The notes: generated from the sequence alone by a model not told the origin. 64,000 nt of DNA from Paenibacillaceae bacterium (GCA_015057705.1 SVDU01000021.1:35996-99995), one strand, 5' to 3'; shown: positions 8,909 through 18,387, counted from the stretch's first letter. Numbers and translations: made by a program.

Positions 8909-8937
8909 CTACTGCATGCCAAACGGCATGTGTGGTA
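8909..8937 (+). promoter_or_regulatory. Intercistronic hairpin between permease and binding-protein genes
   Basis: CATGCC (8915-8920) and GGCATG (8925-8930) form a tight hairpin with an AAAC loop, extended by weaker pairs. There is no T run, so full termination is unlikely. Such hairpins often protect or uncouple the mRNA of the more abundant binding protein; this role is inferred. Confidence 0.45.
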
Positions 8938-8966
8938 ATAAATAAATTATTTAAGGGAGGTAAAAT

Positions 8967-10556
8967 ATGAGGAAACATGCAGTTAAGAAAATTACTGCAG
9001 CATTACTGGCAGGGGTTATGGTAATGAGCCTGTCTGGCTGCGGAGGTAAGCAGAAAAGCACTGCTGTCGGTGCAGATGGAACGGTTGATACATCCAAGCA
9101 CGAGGTGATCAACATGCTGGTATTAGGTGATAAACCCAGCAATGGACGGTGTGAAGCCATGCTTGAGAAACTCAATGCAGTGCTGAAGGAAAAAGTAAAT
9201 GCAGAGCTTAAGCTGACGTATGTGGAATGGGCTGACTGGCAGACCCAGTATAATGTTCAGCTTTTAAGCGGAGATAAGAGTCTGGATATTATTACAACTG
9301 CTACAGACTGGCTTTATGCATGGGAAAATACCCAGAAGGGTGCATTTATGCCCCTTTCTGAGGATCTTTTAAAAGTGTATGCTCCAAAGACATACGAACA
9401 GGTTTCTTCCATGGATGACTGGAAATATTGCAAATACCAGGATCAGATCTATTTTATACCGGAAGATCATTATACCCAGTATACCAACCACGGTTTGTTT
9501 TACCGCGGCGACTGGGCAAAAGAATCAGGAATTGAGAATGGTGATATCAAAGAATTTGAGCAGATCGGTACTTATTTCCAGTGGATCAAGGATCATAAGG
9601 AGGGAGTAATCCCGTGGGATATAGGCGGGAAGATTAATCCTGGTGGTTTGCTGGGGGGATACCTGAATTCAAAAACAGACAATATTGTAATTCCAAGTGT
9701 AAATGTAGGCAATTATGAGTTCTGGATGGGAGTTTCCAAGGATGATCCATTTACCGTAACCTCTCCCTATATGGAAAGCGATACAATCTATGATGCGGCA
9801 GAGCTGATGAAGAAGTGGAATAATGCAGGATTCTGGAGAGAGGATGTCCTTAACTATGATGGTGATTGCAGGGAGGCTATGTTTGCTGGTACTTCAGGAG
9901 CCGATGAACATCATTCCCAGACCTATTATTCCAAGATCAGACCAAGTATGGATCGGAAGCAGCCAGGCTCTGATGCTAAAATGTACTGGTGGGGAACGGA
10001 AAATAATAATGTTTCCAAACCATTAAAGACACACGGTGCAGCAGCCATCAGTGCCAATTCACAGCATCCCCAGCGTGCGCTGATGGTATATGATCTGCTT
10101 CGCAATGATGAGACGTGTTACAGGCTGATTAACTATGGTATTGAAGGAGTTGATTATACAATTACCTCCGATGGGAAACTGGATCATCCGGAGGGCTGGG
10201 ATAAGAGTAAAGATTCTTTGGATTCCAATTACTGGTGCGGTAGAAATGATGATTTAGAACTGCAGGATGTTCAGTGGTGGGATGGAACGAAAGGTATGAT
10301 TGATATGTATAATACCTTTGCGTATGATAACCCTTATACGGGACTGGTCGTAGATAAGAATTCGGTAGAAGCGGAAATGTCTGCAATGGCAAGTGTACTT
10401 TCAGAGTACATACCCCAGCTGGCATATGGTAAATATCCGGATCCAAAGAAAGCAGTAGACGAAATGAGAGAAAAGCTGAAAGAAGCAGGCTATGATAAGG
10501 TAAAAGAGTCCATTCAGCAGAACATGGATACTTACAAAGCAGCGTTAGGAAAATAA
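8967..10556 (+). CDS. Extracellular sugar-binding lipoprotein, LplA/YtcQ-type
   Basis: A 529-residue solute-binding lipoprotein. The signal peptide ends in the lipobox LSGC with Cys25 as the lipidated residue. AGGGAGG precedes ATG 8967 at good distance. Length and composition (rich in Trp, Tyr and Asp, with many aromatic residues for sugar stacking) match the large family 1 binding proteins that work with LplB/LplC-type permeases. It captures an oligosaccharide outside the cell and delivers it to the permeases encoded just upstream. The order regulator, permease, permease, binding protein is standard. No glycoside hydrolase lies beside it to reveal the substrate. Confidence 0.92.
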   Translation: MRKHAVKKITAALLAGVMVMSLSGCGGKQKSTAVGADGTVDTSKHEVINMLVLGDKPSNGRCEAMLEKLNAVLKEKVNAELKLTYVEWADWQTQYNVQLLSGDKSLDIITTATDWLYAWENTQKGAFMPLSEDLLKVYAPKTYEQVSSMDDWKYCKYQDQIYFIPEDHYTQYTNHGLFYRGDWAKESGIENGDIKEFEQIGTYFQWIKDHKEGVIPWDIGGKINPGGLLGGYLNSKTDNIVIPSVNVGNYEFWMGVSKDDPFTVTSPYMESDTIYDAAELMKKWNNAGFWREDVLNYDGDCREAMFAGTSGADEHHSQTYYSKIRPSMDRKQPGSDAKMYWWGTENNNVSKPLKTHGAAAISANSQHPQRALMVYDLLRNDETCYRLINYGIEGVDYTITSDGKLDHPEGWDKSKDSLDSNYWCGRNDDLELQDVQWWDGTKGMIDMYNTFAYDNPYTGLVVDKNSVEAEMSAMASVLSEYIPQLAYGKYPDPKKAVDEMREKLKEAGYDKVKESIQQNMDTYKAALGK

Positions 10557-10568
10557 TAGTATGAAAGC

Positions 10569-10616
10569 AGGGACCGAAAGAGAGACCCGTCAGGGTATAC
10601 TTCTTTTCCGGTCCCT
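10569..10616. terminator. Bidirectional terminator between converging importer and AraC genes
   Basis: Arms AGGGACCG (10569-10576) and CGGTCCCT (10609-10616), extended by A/T pairs, lie between two convergent genes. T-rich sequence follows a few bases later (10627-10632). It probably ends transcription from both sides. Confidence 0.6.
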
Positions 10617-10642
10617 TAATCATGTGTTTTTTGTATGGCTCC

Positions 10643-11701
10643 TTATGGTTCAGAAGAGCGGCTCCTTCGCAGAACAGAGGGGGTTGCGCCGTATTTTTCA
10701 GTAAATATCTTGTAGAAATAACCCTTGTTACGGTAACCAACTGTTTCGATTATATCATCAATGCTTTTTTGAGTGTGAAACAGCATATGCTCTGCGGCCG
10801 ACAGGCGTATCTGCTGTACATAACCGGAATAAGTCAGCCCTGTTTTATCCTTGATCAGCCTGTTAAAATAATCTTCCTGAAAATGAAATGTATTCGCCAG
10901 GTCCCGTATGGTTACGGCCGCATAATGAACTTTTATATAATCGGAGATTTCTTCAAACATAAACCAGTTCATCGTTCTTCTCTGTTCACTGGAAAGAGAG
11001 AATTCATACCGTGTGCTCAGCAGTAGAAAAATACGTATCAGCATCCCTTTGCAGATAAATCGGGAGCCTGGATCGTTTAAATCCAGCTCATTTAACAGAG
11101 AAATCAGATGGGACTCCATCTGAGTATTAACAGTTCCTATGGGCTTAAAGTGAAGATATTGCTTTAAGCTTTTTTGCTTTAGCAGAGCAGATTGCAGAAA
11201 GGAAATCATCTTCTTTGCTGATATATTTTCAACCATGATTTCATCAAAAATGTCATTGGAGAGACCGAGAAACAGGATCACGGCTGGCTGATCAAGCAGA
11301 TAATCCTGGTGAATACAATTTTTATCGATCAGATACAGATCGCCTTTAGTAAAGGTGATATCTCTGCCAAGAATTCTCTGAGAAAATTTGCCCTCAACAA
11401 TATAAGCCAGCTCAAGATAGTCGTGAGTGTGGAGCTGCGTTTTGTCTCCGTGCTGAAACGATCCATGATAACAAAACGATAAGGGGGAGGGCTTCATTGT
11501 AGAAAGAAGCTGTCCTCCCTCTGTAAAATTCCAGCACACCAGAAATAATTTGTCATTGTTAATAAAAGGATAAGTTTTTACTTCCTGTTCTGATTTTGAG
11601 TACTCAGGACAAACAAGTCTCTTTCCAATTGCGTGCTCACTGGGCAGGTGTGAAGCTGCTCCCTCTGTGAACTGTTTACAAAGCTGCAGTAAAGAAGACA
11701 T
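10643..11701 (-). CDS. AraC-family transcriptional regulator with N-terminal cupin sensor
   Basis: A 352-residue regulator. The N-terminal half has a cupin-like sugar sensor (HTHDYLELAYIVEG and the FTKGDLYLID stretch, about residues 90-150). The C-terminal 100 residues hold the two AraC helix-turn-helix motifs (IRDLANTFHFQEDYFNRLIK and IDDIIETVGYRNKGYFYKIF). The start was put at ATG 11701, behind AAGGCGGG. ATG 11722 would leave almost no leader after the promoter at 11735-11763. It is divergent from the 11839 sensor operon and convergent with the importer, so it may control either. Target and ligand are unknown. Confidence 0.87.
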   Translation of the reverse strand: MSSLLQLCKQFTEGAASHLPSEHAIGKRLVCPEYSKSEQEVKTYPFINNDKLFLVCWNFTEGGQLLSTMKPSPLSFCYHGSFQHGDKTQLHTHDYLELAYIVEGKFSQRILGRDITFTKGDLYLIDKNCIHQDYLLDQPAVILFLGLSNDIFDEIMVENISAKKMISFLQSALLKQKSLKQYLHFKPIGTVNTQMESHLISLLNELDLNDPGSRFICKGMLIRIFLLLSTRYEFSLSSEQRRTMNWFMFEEISDYIKVHYAAVTIRDLANTFHFQEDYFNRLIKDKTGLTYSGYVQQIRLSAAEHMLFHTQKSIDDIIETVGYRNKGYFYKIFTEKYGATPSVLRRSRSSEP

Positions 11702-11734
11702 GTGGGAATCCCGCCTTTCCATTTAACTACTGTC

Positions 11735-11763
11735 ATTATACAAAAAATGCTACTCCATTGCAA
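11735..11763 (-). promoter_or_regulatory. SigA-type promoter of the AraC regulator
   Basis: On the minus strand TTGCAA (11758-11763) and TATAAT (11735-11740) are separated by 17 bases. Transcription would start near 11727, which supports translation from ATG 11701. Confidence 0.7.
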
Positions 11764-11774
11764 ATTTATCCTAC

Positions 11775-11803
11775 TTTTGTTTTCCCATATTCTCTAGTAT
11801 AAT
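11775..11803 (+). promoter_or_regulatory. Probable promoter of the sensor/two-component operon
   Basis: A perfect TATAAT at 11798-11803 is preceded at 17 bases by a weak -35 (TTTTGT, 11775-11780). It lies 36 bases before the 11839 gene. The weak -35 suggests that an activator may be needed. Confidence 0.5.
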
Positions 11804-11838
11804 AAAATAATACAGTTGAATGACAGGGAGGTGAGTCT

Positions 11839-12879
11839 ATGCAAAACGGAAAAAAGGGTCTGCTTTTTTTAATGCTTGCCGGGTTATCCGGAATCGTGTT
11901 TCTTACACTCTTAACCTCCTCTTTTTATGGATATGTGCTTAAGAAGATCGGAGTGGAGCATGCGGAAAACACGGTAACATACCGGTATCATTACGTAATG
12001 ATAATTGACAATTTAGATTCCCAGTTCTGGAATGACGTATACCAGAGCGTGAAGGAAGAGGCAGCACAATACGATGCATTTGTGGAACTGAAGGGAAAAA
12101 ACCAGTCATCGGAGTATTCCACTCTGGATTTTATGGATATGAGTATCGCTGCCAAAGTGGATGGGATCCTACTTGAATTTACCGGAGAACAAATGCTGGA
12201 AGAACGGATTAATGAAGCAGCCAGGAACGGAATTCCGGTGGTAACCATTTTAAATGATGCCCCTAATACGGAGCGGAAAAGCTACGTAGGGATCAATTCC
12301 TATCAGCTTGGGCAGGAATACGGAAATCAGATCTTAAAAATCCTTCCTGACCACGATGGTATTACCCGGGTTATGATGCTGCTCCACGATAATTCCATAG
12401 ACAGCAATCAGGCACAGATCTTTAATCAGATTAATAACCGTATGGTTACTACCAAAGAAAATGCAGACAGAATTAAAGTGGAAGAAATCAGGATTCCATC
12501 CGGAAGAGCCTTTGAATCAGAAGAGATTGTACGCAACCTTTTTCAAAATCCACAGGGGCCGCCGGACGTGATTGTATGCATGGATGAGGTGGATACGGAA
12601 GCGGTTTACCAGGCAGTGATTGATTATAACAGAGTGGGAAAAACCCAGGTGATTGGCTATTACAAATCAAAAGCAGCGTTAGAGGCAGTAGAGAAGGGTA
12701 CCATGGCAATGACTCTATGCATTGATACCAGTCAAATGGGCAAATATAGTGTACAGGCACTGACGGAATCTATAAAGGATGGGCGAACCAATTCCTTTTA
12801 CAGTGTAGATCTGCAGTTTGTTACAGAGGAACAGGTTCCGGAATACAAGAGGCAGGAGCGAAAAGCCCATGAAAAATAA
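11839..12879 (+). CDS. Membrane-anchored sugar-binding protein (Peripla_BP_4 type), probable sensor partner
   Basis: A 346-residue protein. Residues 7-33 form an N-terminal membrane segment with no lipobox cysteine, so it is probably anchored and not free. The rest is a type I periplasmic binding fold: YVMIIDNLDSQFWNDV at the start, VDGILLEF, GIPVVTILNDAP, and VIVCMDEVDTEAV. GGGAGGTGA precedes ATG 11839. The gene overlaps the following histidine kinase by 11 bases, so the two are made together. Inferred role: it presents bound sugar to the YesM-type kinase, forming a three-component sensor. The ligand is unknown. Confidence 0.85.
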   Translation: MQNGKKGLLFLMLAGLSGIVFLTLLTSSFYGYVLKKIGVEHAENTVTYRYHYVMIIDNLDSQFWNDVYQSVKEEAAQYDAFVELKGKNQSSEYSTLDFMDMSIAAKVDGILLEFTGEQMLEERINEAARNGIPVVTILNDAPNTERKSYVGINSYQLGQEYGNQILKILPDHDGITRVMMLLHDNSIDSNQAQIFNQINNRMVTTKENADRIKVEEIRIPSGRAFESEEIVRNLFQNPQGPPDVIVCMDEVDTEAVYQAVIDYNRVGKTQVIGYYKSKAALEAVEKGTMAMTLCIDTSQMGKYSVQALTESIKDGRTNSFYSVDLQFVTEEQVPEYKRQERKAHEK

Positions 12880-14383
12880 GCCTAATTCAATCTGGGAGAA
12901 TTTACCCATCACCAGAAAGCTTTTTCTGGAAATAGCGGTAACAGCAGCGGTTCTCTTTGCCAGCAATCTGTTTATCTATGCCCAGATCAATCAGATGGTG
13001 GAACGGATGAACTCCGTTTATATGAGCAATGTGAATCTAAACGAATTATCCGATGCGCTGACCAATGTTCAGAATTTCATGTACAAATACTTACAGGTGA
13101 AAGACTCTGAGTCATTAACGGATTATTACCGGGCAGAACAGGATTACAGGAAACTTTTAGATGGACTGAATGTGCTGGTAACGGACAACCCTGTACAGCT
13201 TCTGGAGAAAAATATCCGGAATATGTCTGACAGCTATCTGGCGGTTACAGATGAAACGGTACAGGCAAAGCGGGGACAGAATGTAGAAAAGTACAAAAGC
13301 TCCTATGAATCCGCATTAAAGCTTTACCAGTTCATAAACCACGATATTGCTGTTCTTAACAGCAGGCAGTTTAAGAACAACTCCGCCAGCTATCAGACTC
13401 TTCAGGCTGCGCTCCAGTATTTAGAGGTGATCAGCTCTGTTATACTGGTCATTGTTATGATTATCAGCCTCTCAGTCATGATGATGATGACCAGGGACAT
13501 TGTTACCCCACTCACCAGTCTGGCCCATACCGCCAAGCTGGTTGGACAGGGAAATTTTCATGTAAAGGTACCTTATATCCGTTCGGGGGACGAACTTGGG
13601 ATTGTAACCAAGACATTTAATCAAATGGTGGACAGTTTGGCCGATTATGTGAATAAAATTAAAGAGAGTGCTGAAAAAGAGCAGGAGATGAAGGAGCGGG
13701 AGCTTTTAATGGAAAACCATCTAAAGGAAGCCCGTTTACGATATCTGCAGTCCCAGATTAATCCTCATTTTCTGTTTAACTCTCTCAATGCAGGCGTACA
13801 GCTTGCGATGATGGAAGATGCGGAGAAAACCTCAGTATTCATGGAAAAGATGGCAGATTTTTTTCGGTATAATGTAAAAAAAGGTGCAGAAGATGCCACC
13901 ATTCGAGAAGAAGTGGGTACAGTTGAAAACTATATTTACATTTTAAATGTCCGGTTTGCGGGTGATATTCACTATGAATCAAGCCTGGAGGAAGATGCTT
14001 TGGACTATTCCATGCCCAGCATGACCCTGCAGCCGCTGGTAGAGAATGCAGTAACACACGGAATCAGAAATATCAGCTGGCCGGGAAATATTCGTCTCTC
14101 TGTAAAAAATAAGGAAGATGCCATAGAAATCCGCATTGATGATAATGGAAAGGGAATTGAGAAAGAAAAATTAAAGCGGATTCAGGAAGGTGTAAAAATC
14201 CAGGAAGATACCACATCGACCGGAATCGGTATTTATAATGTGATTTCCCGTCTGGAGCTTTATTATAATCAAAAGGAACTGTTTTCCATTGTCAGTGAAG
14301 GGGAGGATCAGGGAACATCAGTAATTTTACGGATTCCTAAAAAGGGGGAAGAGATACATGTTTCGGATACTGGTTGCAGATGA
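12869..14383 (+). CDS. YesM-type sensor histidine kinase
   Basis: A 504-residue membrane kinase. Two membrane segments (about residues 17-38 and 187-207) bracket an extracytoplasmic helical sensor region. A HAMP domain (209-262), a coiled linker, the His_kinase domain with phospho-acceptor His300 in QSQINPHFLFNSLN, and a C-terminal HATPase_c (LQPLVENAVTHGI, DNGKGIEKE, STGIGIYNV) follow. ATG 12869 is preceded by GGCAGGAG; the open frame further upstream (from 12818) lies inside the previous gene. It overlaps both neighbours (sensor protein upstream, response regulator at 14358), which suggests one co-translated signalling unit. It probably phosphorylates that regulator in response to sugar. 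Confidence 0.93.
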   Translation: MKNKPNSIWENLPITRKLFLEIAVTAAVLFASNLFIYAQINQMVERMNSVYMSNVNLNELSDALTNVQNFMYKYLQVKDSESLTDYYRAEQDYRKLLDGLNVLVTDNPVQLLEKNIRNMSDSYLAVTDETVQAKRGQNVEKYKSSYESALKLYQFINHDIAVLNSRQFKNNSASYQTLQAALQYLEVISSVILVIVMIISLSVMMMMTRDIVTPLTSLAHTAKLVGQGNFHVKVPYIRSGDELGIVTKTFNQMVDSLADYVNKIKESAEKEQEMKERELLMENHLKEARLRYLQSQINPHFLFNSLNAGVQLAMMEDAEKTSVFMEKMADFFRYNVKKGAEDATIREEVGTVENYIYILNVRFAGDIHYESSLEEDALDYSMPSMTLQPLVENAVTHGIRNISWPGNIRLSVKNKEDAIEIRIDDNGKGIEKEKLKRIQEGVKIQEDTTSTGIGIYNVISRLELYYNQKELFSIVSEGEDQGTSVILRIPKKGEEIHVSDTGCR

Positions 14384-15944
14384 TGAAGGGATTATGCTGG
14401 AATCCATACGGAGTATTATTGAATCAAACTTTAAAAGTGAGTGCGAGATCGTCTGCGTAAAGACAGGAAGAGCGGTAATTGAACAGGCCGGTCAATTCCG
14501 CCCGGATATTGCTTTTGTAGACATTCAGATGCCTGGATTAAGCGGAATTCAGGCAATCAGGGAGATACGTAAATTCAATCAGACCATGGTATTTATCATT
14601 ATGACAGCCTTTGATAAGTTTTCTTATGCCCAGGAAGCGGTGAATCTTGGCGTGATGGAATTTATTATGAAGCCCGTAAATAAGAAGAAAATTCTGGATG
14701 TCTGCGTGAAGGCCATGCATCAGGTTGATGAGGCAAGGCAGAAGATCAGTGATGATCTAAAGATAAGAGAACGTCTGGAAATCGTCATTCCCATGATCGA
14801 AAGCGGATTTATTTACACCATACTTCAGGAAGATTCAGACCCCCTTCACAGCGGGTACCCGGAGATGCTTGATATCCGAAAGCCATATGGTTTCATCGTG
14901 GTTTTGGAATTTGGAGACAGCATGGAGGGGGGAACCATGACCAATGCCATCGGAGTGGGGGTGAAGGTCAATAAATATTACAGCATGGTGCGGGAGATTC
15001 TTAAGGACTATTTTGAATGTGTCATCGGTCCTGCCATGGGGAACCGGCTGGTTTTGTTTCTTTCCTTCGATCAGGAAAAGATGCAGTATGAAAAGCGGGT
15101 GGAAGTGATAACTAGGACCAGGAACATGATTCATAAGCTGGAAAACAGCATGGACATTAAGTGCAGAGGCGGAATCGGATCTGTAAAAACTCTGGCCGGA
15201 ATCCGTCATTCTTATACGGAGGCCTTAAAATCCTTAAGAGAAAGTGACAGCCATGTGGTGCATATTACCGATATTCCGGCAGTGGCGGAATATGATGGGG
15301 AATATCCCCTTGATCTTGAGAACCAGTACCTCCAAAGAGGCATGAAAGCAGACCGGGAGGGTGCGTTATCCTGTGCCAATGAATTTTTTGACTGGATGCT
15401 GGTGCATGACGGTGATATGAGATCAAACATTGAAATCAAGGTTCTGGAACTGGTGATGAGACTGGAGCGGAGGGCTTTTGAAGCCGGGAATGTCCGCTAC
15501 GGATTCCGTTACCGGGAAAATTATATGGCAGAGTTAAAGGAAGCGGCTGACGGAGAAGGGGTGCGGCGCTGGTTCTTAAGTAAAACCAGGGATATCTGCG
15601 ATAAGATCAGTACCTCCAGGGAACGGGAATTTGAAAATGTGGTATCAAGGGTCAAGGGGTATATAGACGAGAACTACGCTAAAGACATTTCTCTTGACGA
15701 CGTATCCCGAATGGTGGACATCAGTCCCTATTATTTCAGCAAGCTGTTCAAACAGGAGGTAGGGGAGAATTTCATTGAATATGTGACCAGAACCAGAATC
15801 AAAAACGCCAGAAGGCTGCTGGAAGATCCCAGATACAGTATCAAAGAGATCTGCGTGATGTCCGGCTACAGTGATCCCAATTATTTCAGCAGGATTTTTA
15901 AGAAATATGAAGGGATGACACCAACCGAATACAGGGAGAGGTAA
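14358..15944 (+). CDS. YesN-type response regulator (REC plus AraC DNA-binding domain)
   Basis: A 528-residue regulator. The receiver domain (about residues 1-120) has the acidic pair D8/D9, phospho-acceptor D55 in FVDIQMPG, T83 and K105. A long middle region of unassigned fold follows. The last 100 residues hold two AraC-type helix-turn-helix motifs (ISLDDVSRMVDISPYYFSKL and IKEICVMSGYSDPNYFSRI). The start overlaps the kinase gene. The likely targets are the lipoprotein gene directly downstream and the ChvE-GguAB importer after it, an inference from position. All key phosphorylation residues are present. Confidence 0.93.
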   Translation: MFRILVADDEGIMLESIRSIIESNFKSECEIVCVKTGRAVIEQAGQFRPDIAFVDIQMPGLSGIQAIREIRKFNQTMVFIIMTAFDKFSYAQEAVNLGVMEFIMKPVNKKKILDVCVKAMHQVDEARQKISDDLKIRERLEIVIPMIESGFIYTILQEDSDPLHSGYPEMLDIRKPYGFIVVLEFGDSMEGGTMTNAIGVGVKVNKYYSMVREILKDYFECVIGPAMGNRLVLFLSFDQEKMQYEKRVEVITRTRNMIHKLENSMDIKCRGGIGSVKTLAGIRHSYTEALKSLRESDSHVVHITDIPAVAEYDGEYPLDLENQYLQRGMKADREGALSCANEFFDWMLVHDGDMRSNIEIKVLELVMRLERRAFEAGNVRYGFRYRENYMAELKEAADGEGVRRWFLSKTRDICDKISTSREREFENVVSRVKGYIDENYAKDISLDDVSRMVDISPYYFSKLFKQEVGENFIEYVTRTRIKNARRLLEDPRYSIKEICVMSGYSDPNYFSRIFKKYEGMTPTEYRER

Positions 15945-15948
15945 GGTT

Positions 15949-17001
15949 ATGAAAATGTGGGGCGGGAGGTTATTACTGATGGGATTAGCCTGCTGTATTT
16001 TGATGACAGGGTGCAGACAGGCAAAAGTTGAGACTGCAGAGCAGGAACAGGAAAAGGCAGGGGAGAGGCCTTTGCAGATCGGTCTGAGCATTGATTCATT
16101 TGTCATCGAGCGATGGATCAGAGACCGGGATGTCTTTGTTTCTGCTGCAAAAGAAATGGGTGCGGAAGTCAATGTACAGAATGCCAACGGTGATGTGAAT
16201 GAACAGATCGAGCAGATCCAGTATTTTATTAAGAAGCAGATGGACGTCATTGTGGTGGTGGCGGGTGACTGCGAGGCACTGTCAGATGTGATGAAGAAAG
16301 CAAAGGCGGCAGGAATAAAGACCATGAGCTATGACCGCCTGGTTTTAAATGCAAACAGTGATATGTACATCTCATTTGACAACAAGGGCGTGGGGAGCCT
16401 GATGGCGGAAAATCTGGTTCAGAACATACCTGAGGGCGGAAAAGTCATCATGATTCAGGGACCGGAATCCGATCATAATGTTGCAATGATCCGTGAGGGC
16501 TTTAATTCAGTTTTAGAAGGTAAAAATTTAGATGTGGTCTATCAGAACAATTGTGAGGGATGGCTTGCGGAGCACGCCTACGATTATGCCAAAGAAGCAC
16601 TTGAAAAATATCCGGATGTGAAGGGAATCATGTGTGGAAATGACGATCTGGCCACCCAGGTTTTCAAAGTGCTATCCGAAGACCGGCTGGCAGGGAAGGT
16701 GTGTCTTGTTGGTCAGGACGGCGATTTAATGGCCTGCCAGCGGATTGTGGAGGGCACCCAGAATATGACTGCTTTTAAATCAGTGGAAGAAGAGGCCAGA
16801 CTGGCGGCGGAGTATGCGGTTAAGCTGGGTAAGGGGGAGCCCTTAACGGGAATCGACCAGACCATTCACGACGGTACCTATGATGTGCCGTATCTGGAGC
16901 TGAATCCGGTGGCAGTTACCCGGGAAAACATGGATTCTGTCATCATTCAGGGAGGTTTTCATGCCAGGGAAGATGTGTATTTAAATGTCATACAGCAGTA
17001 G
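15949..17001 (+). CDS. Sugar-binding lipoprotein, XylF/RbsB-like
   Basis: A 350-residue type I periplasmic binding protein. Signal peptide with lipobox LMTGC (Cys22). Sugar-binding fold signatures are IGLSIDSFVIERWIRDRD, VIVVVAGD, GIKTMSYDRL and GIMCGNDDLATQV, close to D-xylose-binding XylF proteins. It starts five bases after the response regulator stop and is followed by a terminator at 17022-17048, so it is the last gene of the sensor operon. It may be a second ligand-capturing component for the kinase or an extra binding protein for the ChvE-type importer. Xylose is suggested by resemblance only. Confidence 0.88.
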   Translation: MKMWGGRLLLMGLACCILMTGCRQAKVETAEQEQEKAGERPLQIGLSIDSFVIERWIRDRDVFVSAAKEMGAEVNVQNANGDVNEQIEQIQYFIKKQMDVIVVVAGDCEALSDVMKKAKAAGIKTMSYDRLVLNANSDMYISFDNKGVGSLMAENLVQNIPEGGKVIMIQGPESDHNVAMIREGFNSVLEGKNLDVVYQNNCEGWLAEHAYDYAKEALEKYPDVKGIMCGNDDLATQVFKVLSEDRLAGKVCLVGQDGDLMACQRIVEGTQNMTAFKSVEEEARLAAEYAVKLGKGEPLTGIDQTIHDGTYDVPYLELNPVAVTRENMDSVIIQGGFHAREDVYLNVIQQ

Positions 17002-17021
17002 CATTTTTTTGCAAGATAAAA

Positions 17022-17048
17022 AAGTCCTGTTCACCCAGGGCTTTTTTT
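17022..17048 (+). terminator. Rho-independent terminator after the sensor operon
   Basis: AAGTCCTG (17022-17029) pairs with CAGGGCTT (17036-17043; one G-T pair) around a six-base loop and is followed by seven T to 17048. It separates the sensor operon from the ChvE-GguAB operon. Confidence 0.85.
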
Positions 17049-17145
17049 ATGTGGATGAATCCGTGCTAACGATTGGCAAACAAGTCCTGATTCCTTCATG
17101 CTAAAATATGCATATCAAAAACAAGTATTGGAGGAGGATTTATCA

Positions 17146-18309
17146 ATGAAAAGAAAACTTTTAGCAGTCGCAATGACTCTTGCCATGACGGCAGGAATGC
17201 TGGCTGGGTGCAGCGGGGGAAGCAAGGCACCGGAAACGAAAGCTCCAGAGACGACGACTACGGCAGCAGCTGCTGAAACAACAAAAGCAGCAGAAACCAC
17301 TGCTGCAGCAGCAAAAACAGAAAAGAAAGACGGAGTTTTAATCGGTGTTGCCATGCCGACCAAGGATTTACAAAGATGGAATCAGGATGGCTCCAACATG
17401 AAGAAAGAACTGGAAGCTGCAGGCTATAAGGTAGATTTACAGTATGCAAGCAACGACGTTCAGACTCAGGTTTCCCAGATTGAAAACATGATCTCCAATG
17501 GCTGCAAGATGTTAGTTATCGCTTCCATTGATGGAAGTTCTTTAGGAGAACCGCTTTCTCAGGCAAAATCCATGGGAATTCCGGTTATCGCTTATGACCG
17601 TCTGATCATGAACTCAGATGCAGTTACATATTACGCTACCTTTGATAACTACAAAGTAGGCCAGAAGCAGGGCGAATATTTAGAGAAATCTCTTGGACTT
17701 GACAAAGCCGGCGATCCGAAGAATATCGAATTCTTCACAGGCGATCCTGCTGATAATAACTGCAAGTTCTTCTTCGGAGGAGCTATGGATGTTTTAAAGA
17801 AATATGTAGACAACGGCAGACTGGTTGTTAAATCCGGTCAGACAGCATTTGAGCAGGTTGCAACCGAGAAATGGGATTCTGAGAAAGCTCAGAACCGTAT
17901 GGATACCATTATTGCAGGTAACTATTCAGACGGAACCGTACTTGACGCAGTTCTCTGCTCCAACGATTCCACCGCTCTTGGTGTTGAGAATGCACTTGCT
18001 TCTTCTTACACCGGAAAATATCCAATTATCACAGGCCAGGACTGCGATATTGCAAACGTAAAGAACATGATCCAGGGAAAACAGGCTATGAGCGTATTTA
18101 AGGATACCAGAACTCTGGCTACCCAGGTAGTTAAGATGGTAGATTCCGTTATGCAGGGCGGCAAAGCTGAGATCAACGATACCAAGTCCTATGACAACGG
18201 AACCGGAATCATTCCAACCTATCTTTGTGATCCAGTGGTTGTTACCGTTGACAACTATAAAGAGATGCTGATCACCTCCGGTTATTATACCGAGGACCAG
18301 TTAAAGTAA
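17146..18309 (+). CDS. chvE: Multiple-monosaccharide-binding lipoprotein ChvE
   Basis: A 387-residue solute-binding lipoprotein. GAGGAGG (17131-17137) is eight bases before ATG 17146; the frame upstream to 17098 is not needed. The lipobox is LAGC (Cys22), followed by a low-complexity Ala/Thr/Lys linker (about residues 25-62). The mature domain closely resembles Agrobacterium ChvE by eye: VAMPTKDLQRWNQDG, VIASIDGSSL, IAYDRLI, TFDNYKVG, and the ending GYYTEDQLK. It binds aldoses such as xylose, glucose or galactose and hands them to the GguA/GguB importer encoded next. Abundant expression is suggested by the strong ribosome site and the hairpin after the gene. Confidence 0.92.
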   Translation: MKRKLLAVAMTLAMTAGMLAGCSGGSKAPETKAPETTTTAAAAETTKAAETTAAAAKTEKKDGVLIGVAMPTKDLQRWNQDGSNMKKELEAAGYKVDLQYASNDVQTQVSQIENMISNGCKMLVIASIDGSSLGEPLSQAKSMGIPVIAYDRLIMNSDAVTYYATFDNYKVGQKQGEYLEKSLGLDKAGDPKNIEFFTGDPADNNCKFFFGGAMDVLKKYVDNGRLVVKSGQTAFEQVATEKWDSEKAQNRMDTIIAGNYSDGTVLDAVLCSNDSTALGVENALASSYTGKYPIITGQDCDIANVKNMIQGKQAMSVFKDTRTLATQVVKMVDSVMQGGKAEINDTKSYDNGTGIIPTYLCDPVVVTVDNYKEMLITSGYYTEDQLK

Positions 18310-18328
18310 TCAGGCGGATTTCCTTATG

Positions 18329-18360
18329 GGGGACGGCTTTTATCAACGAAAGCCGTCCTC
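18329..18360 (+). promoter_or_regulatory. Intercistronic hairpin between chvE and gguA
   Basis: GGGGACGGCTTT (18329-18340) pairs with AAAGCCGTCCTC (18349-18360) over 12 base pairs with an eight-base loop and no T run. It probably stabilises the chvE message or partly stops transcription, giving more binding protein than transporter. Confidence 0.6.
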
Positions 18361-18387
18361 TGAATATATAAAGAGGGAGGGATATTC

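Noticed and set aside
10162..10740. A 192-codon open frame on the minus strand across the end of the binding-protein gene
   Set aside because: It lies antisense to a clear lipoprotein gene and the terminator, has no family resemblance and no ribosome site.
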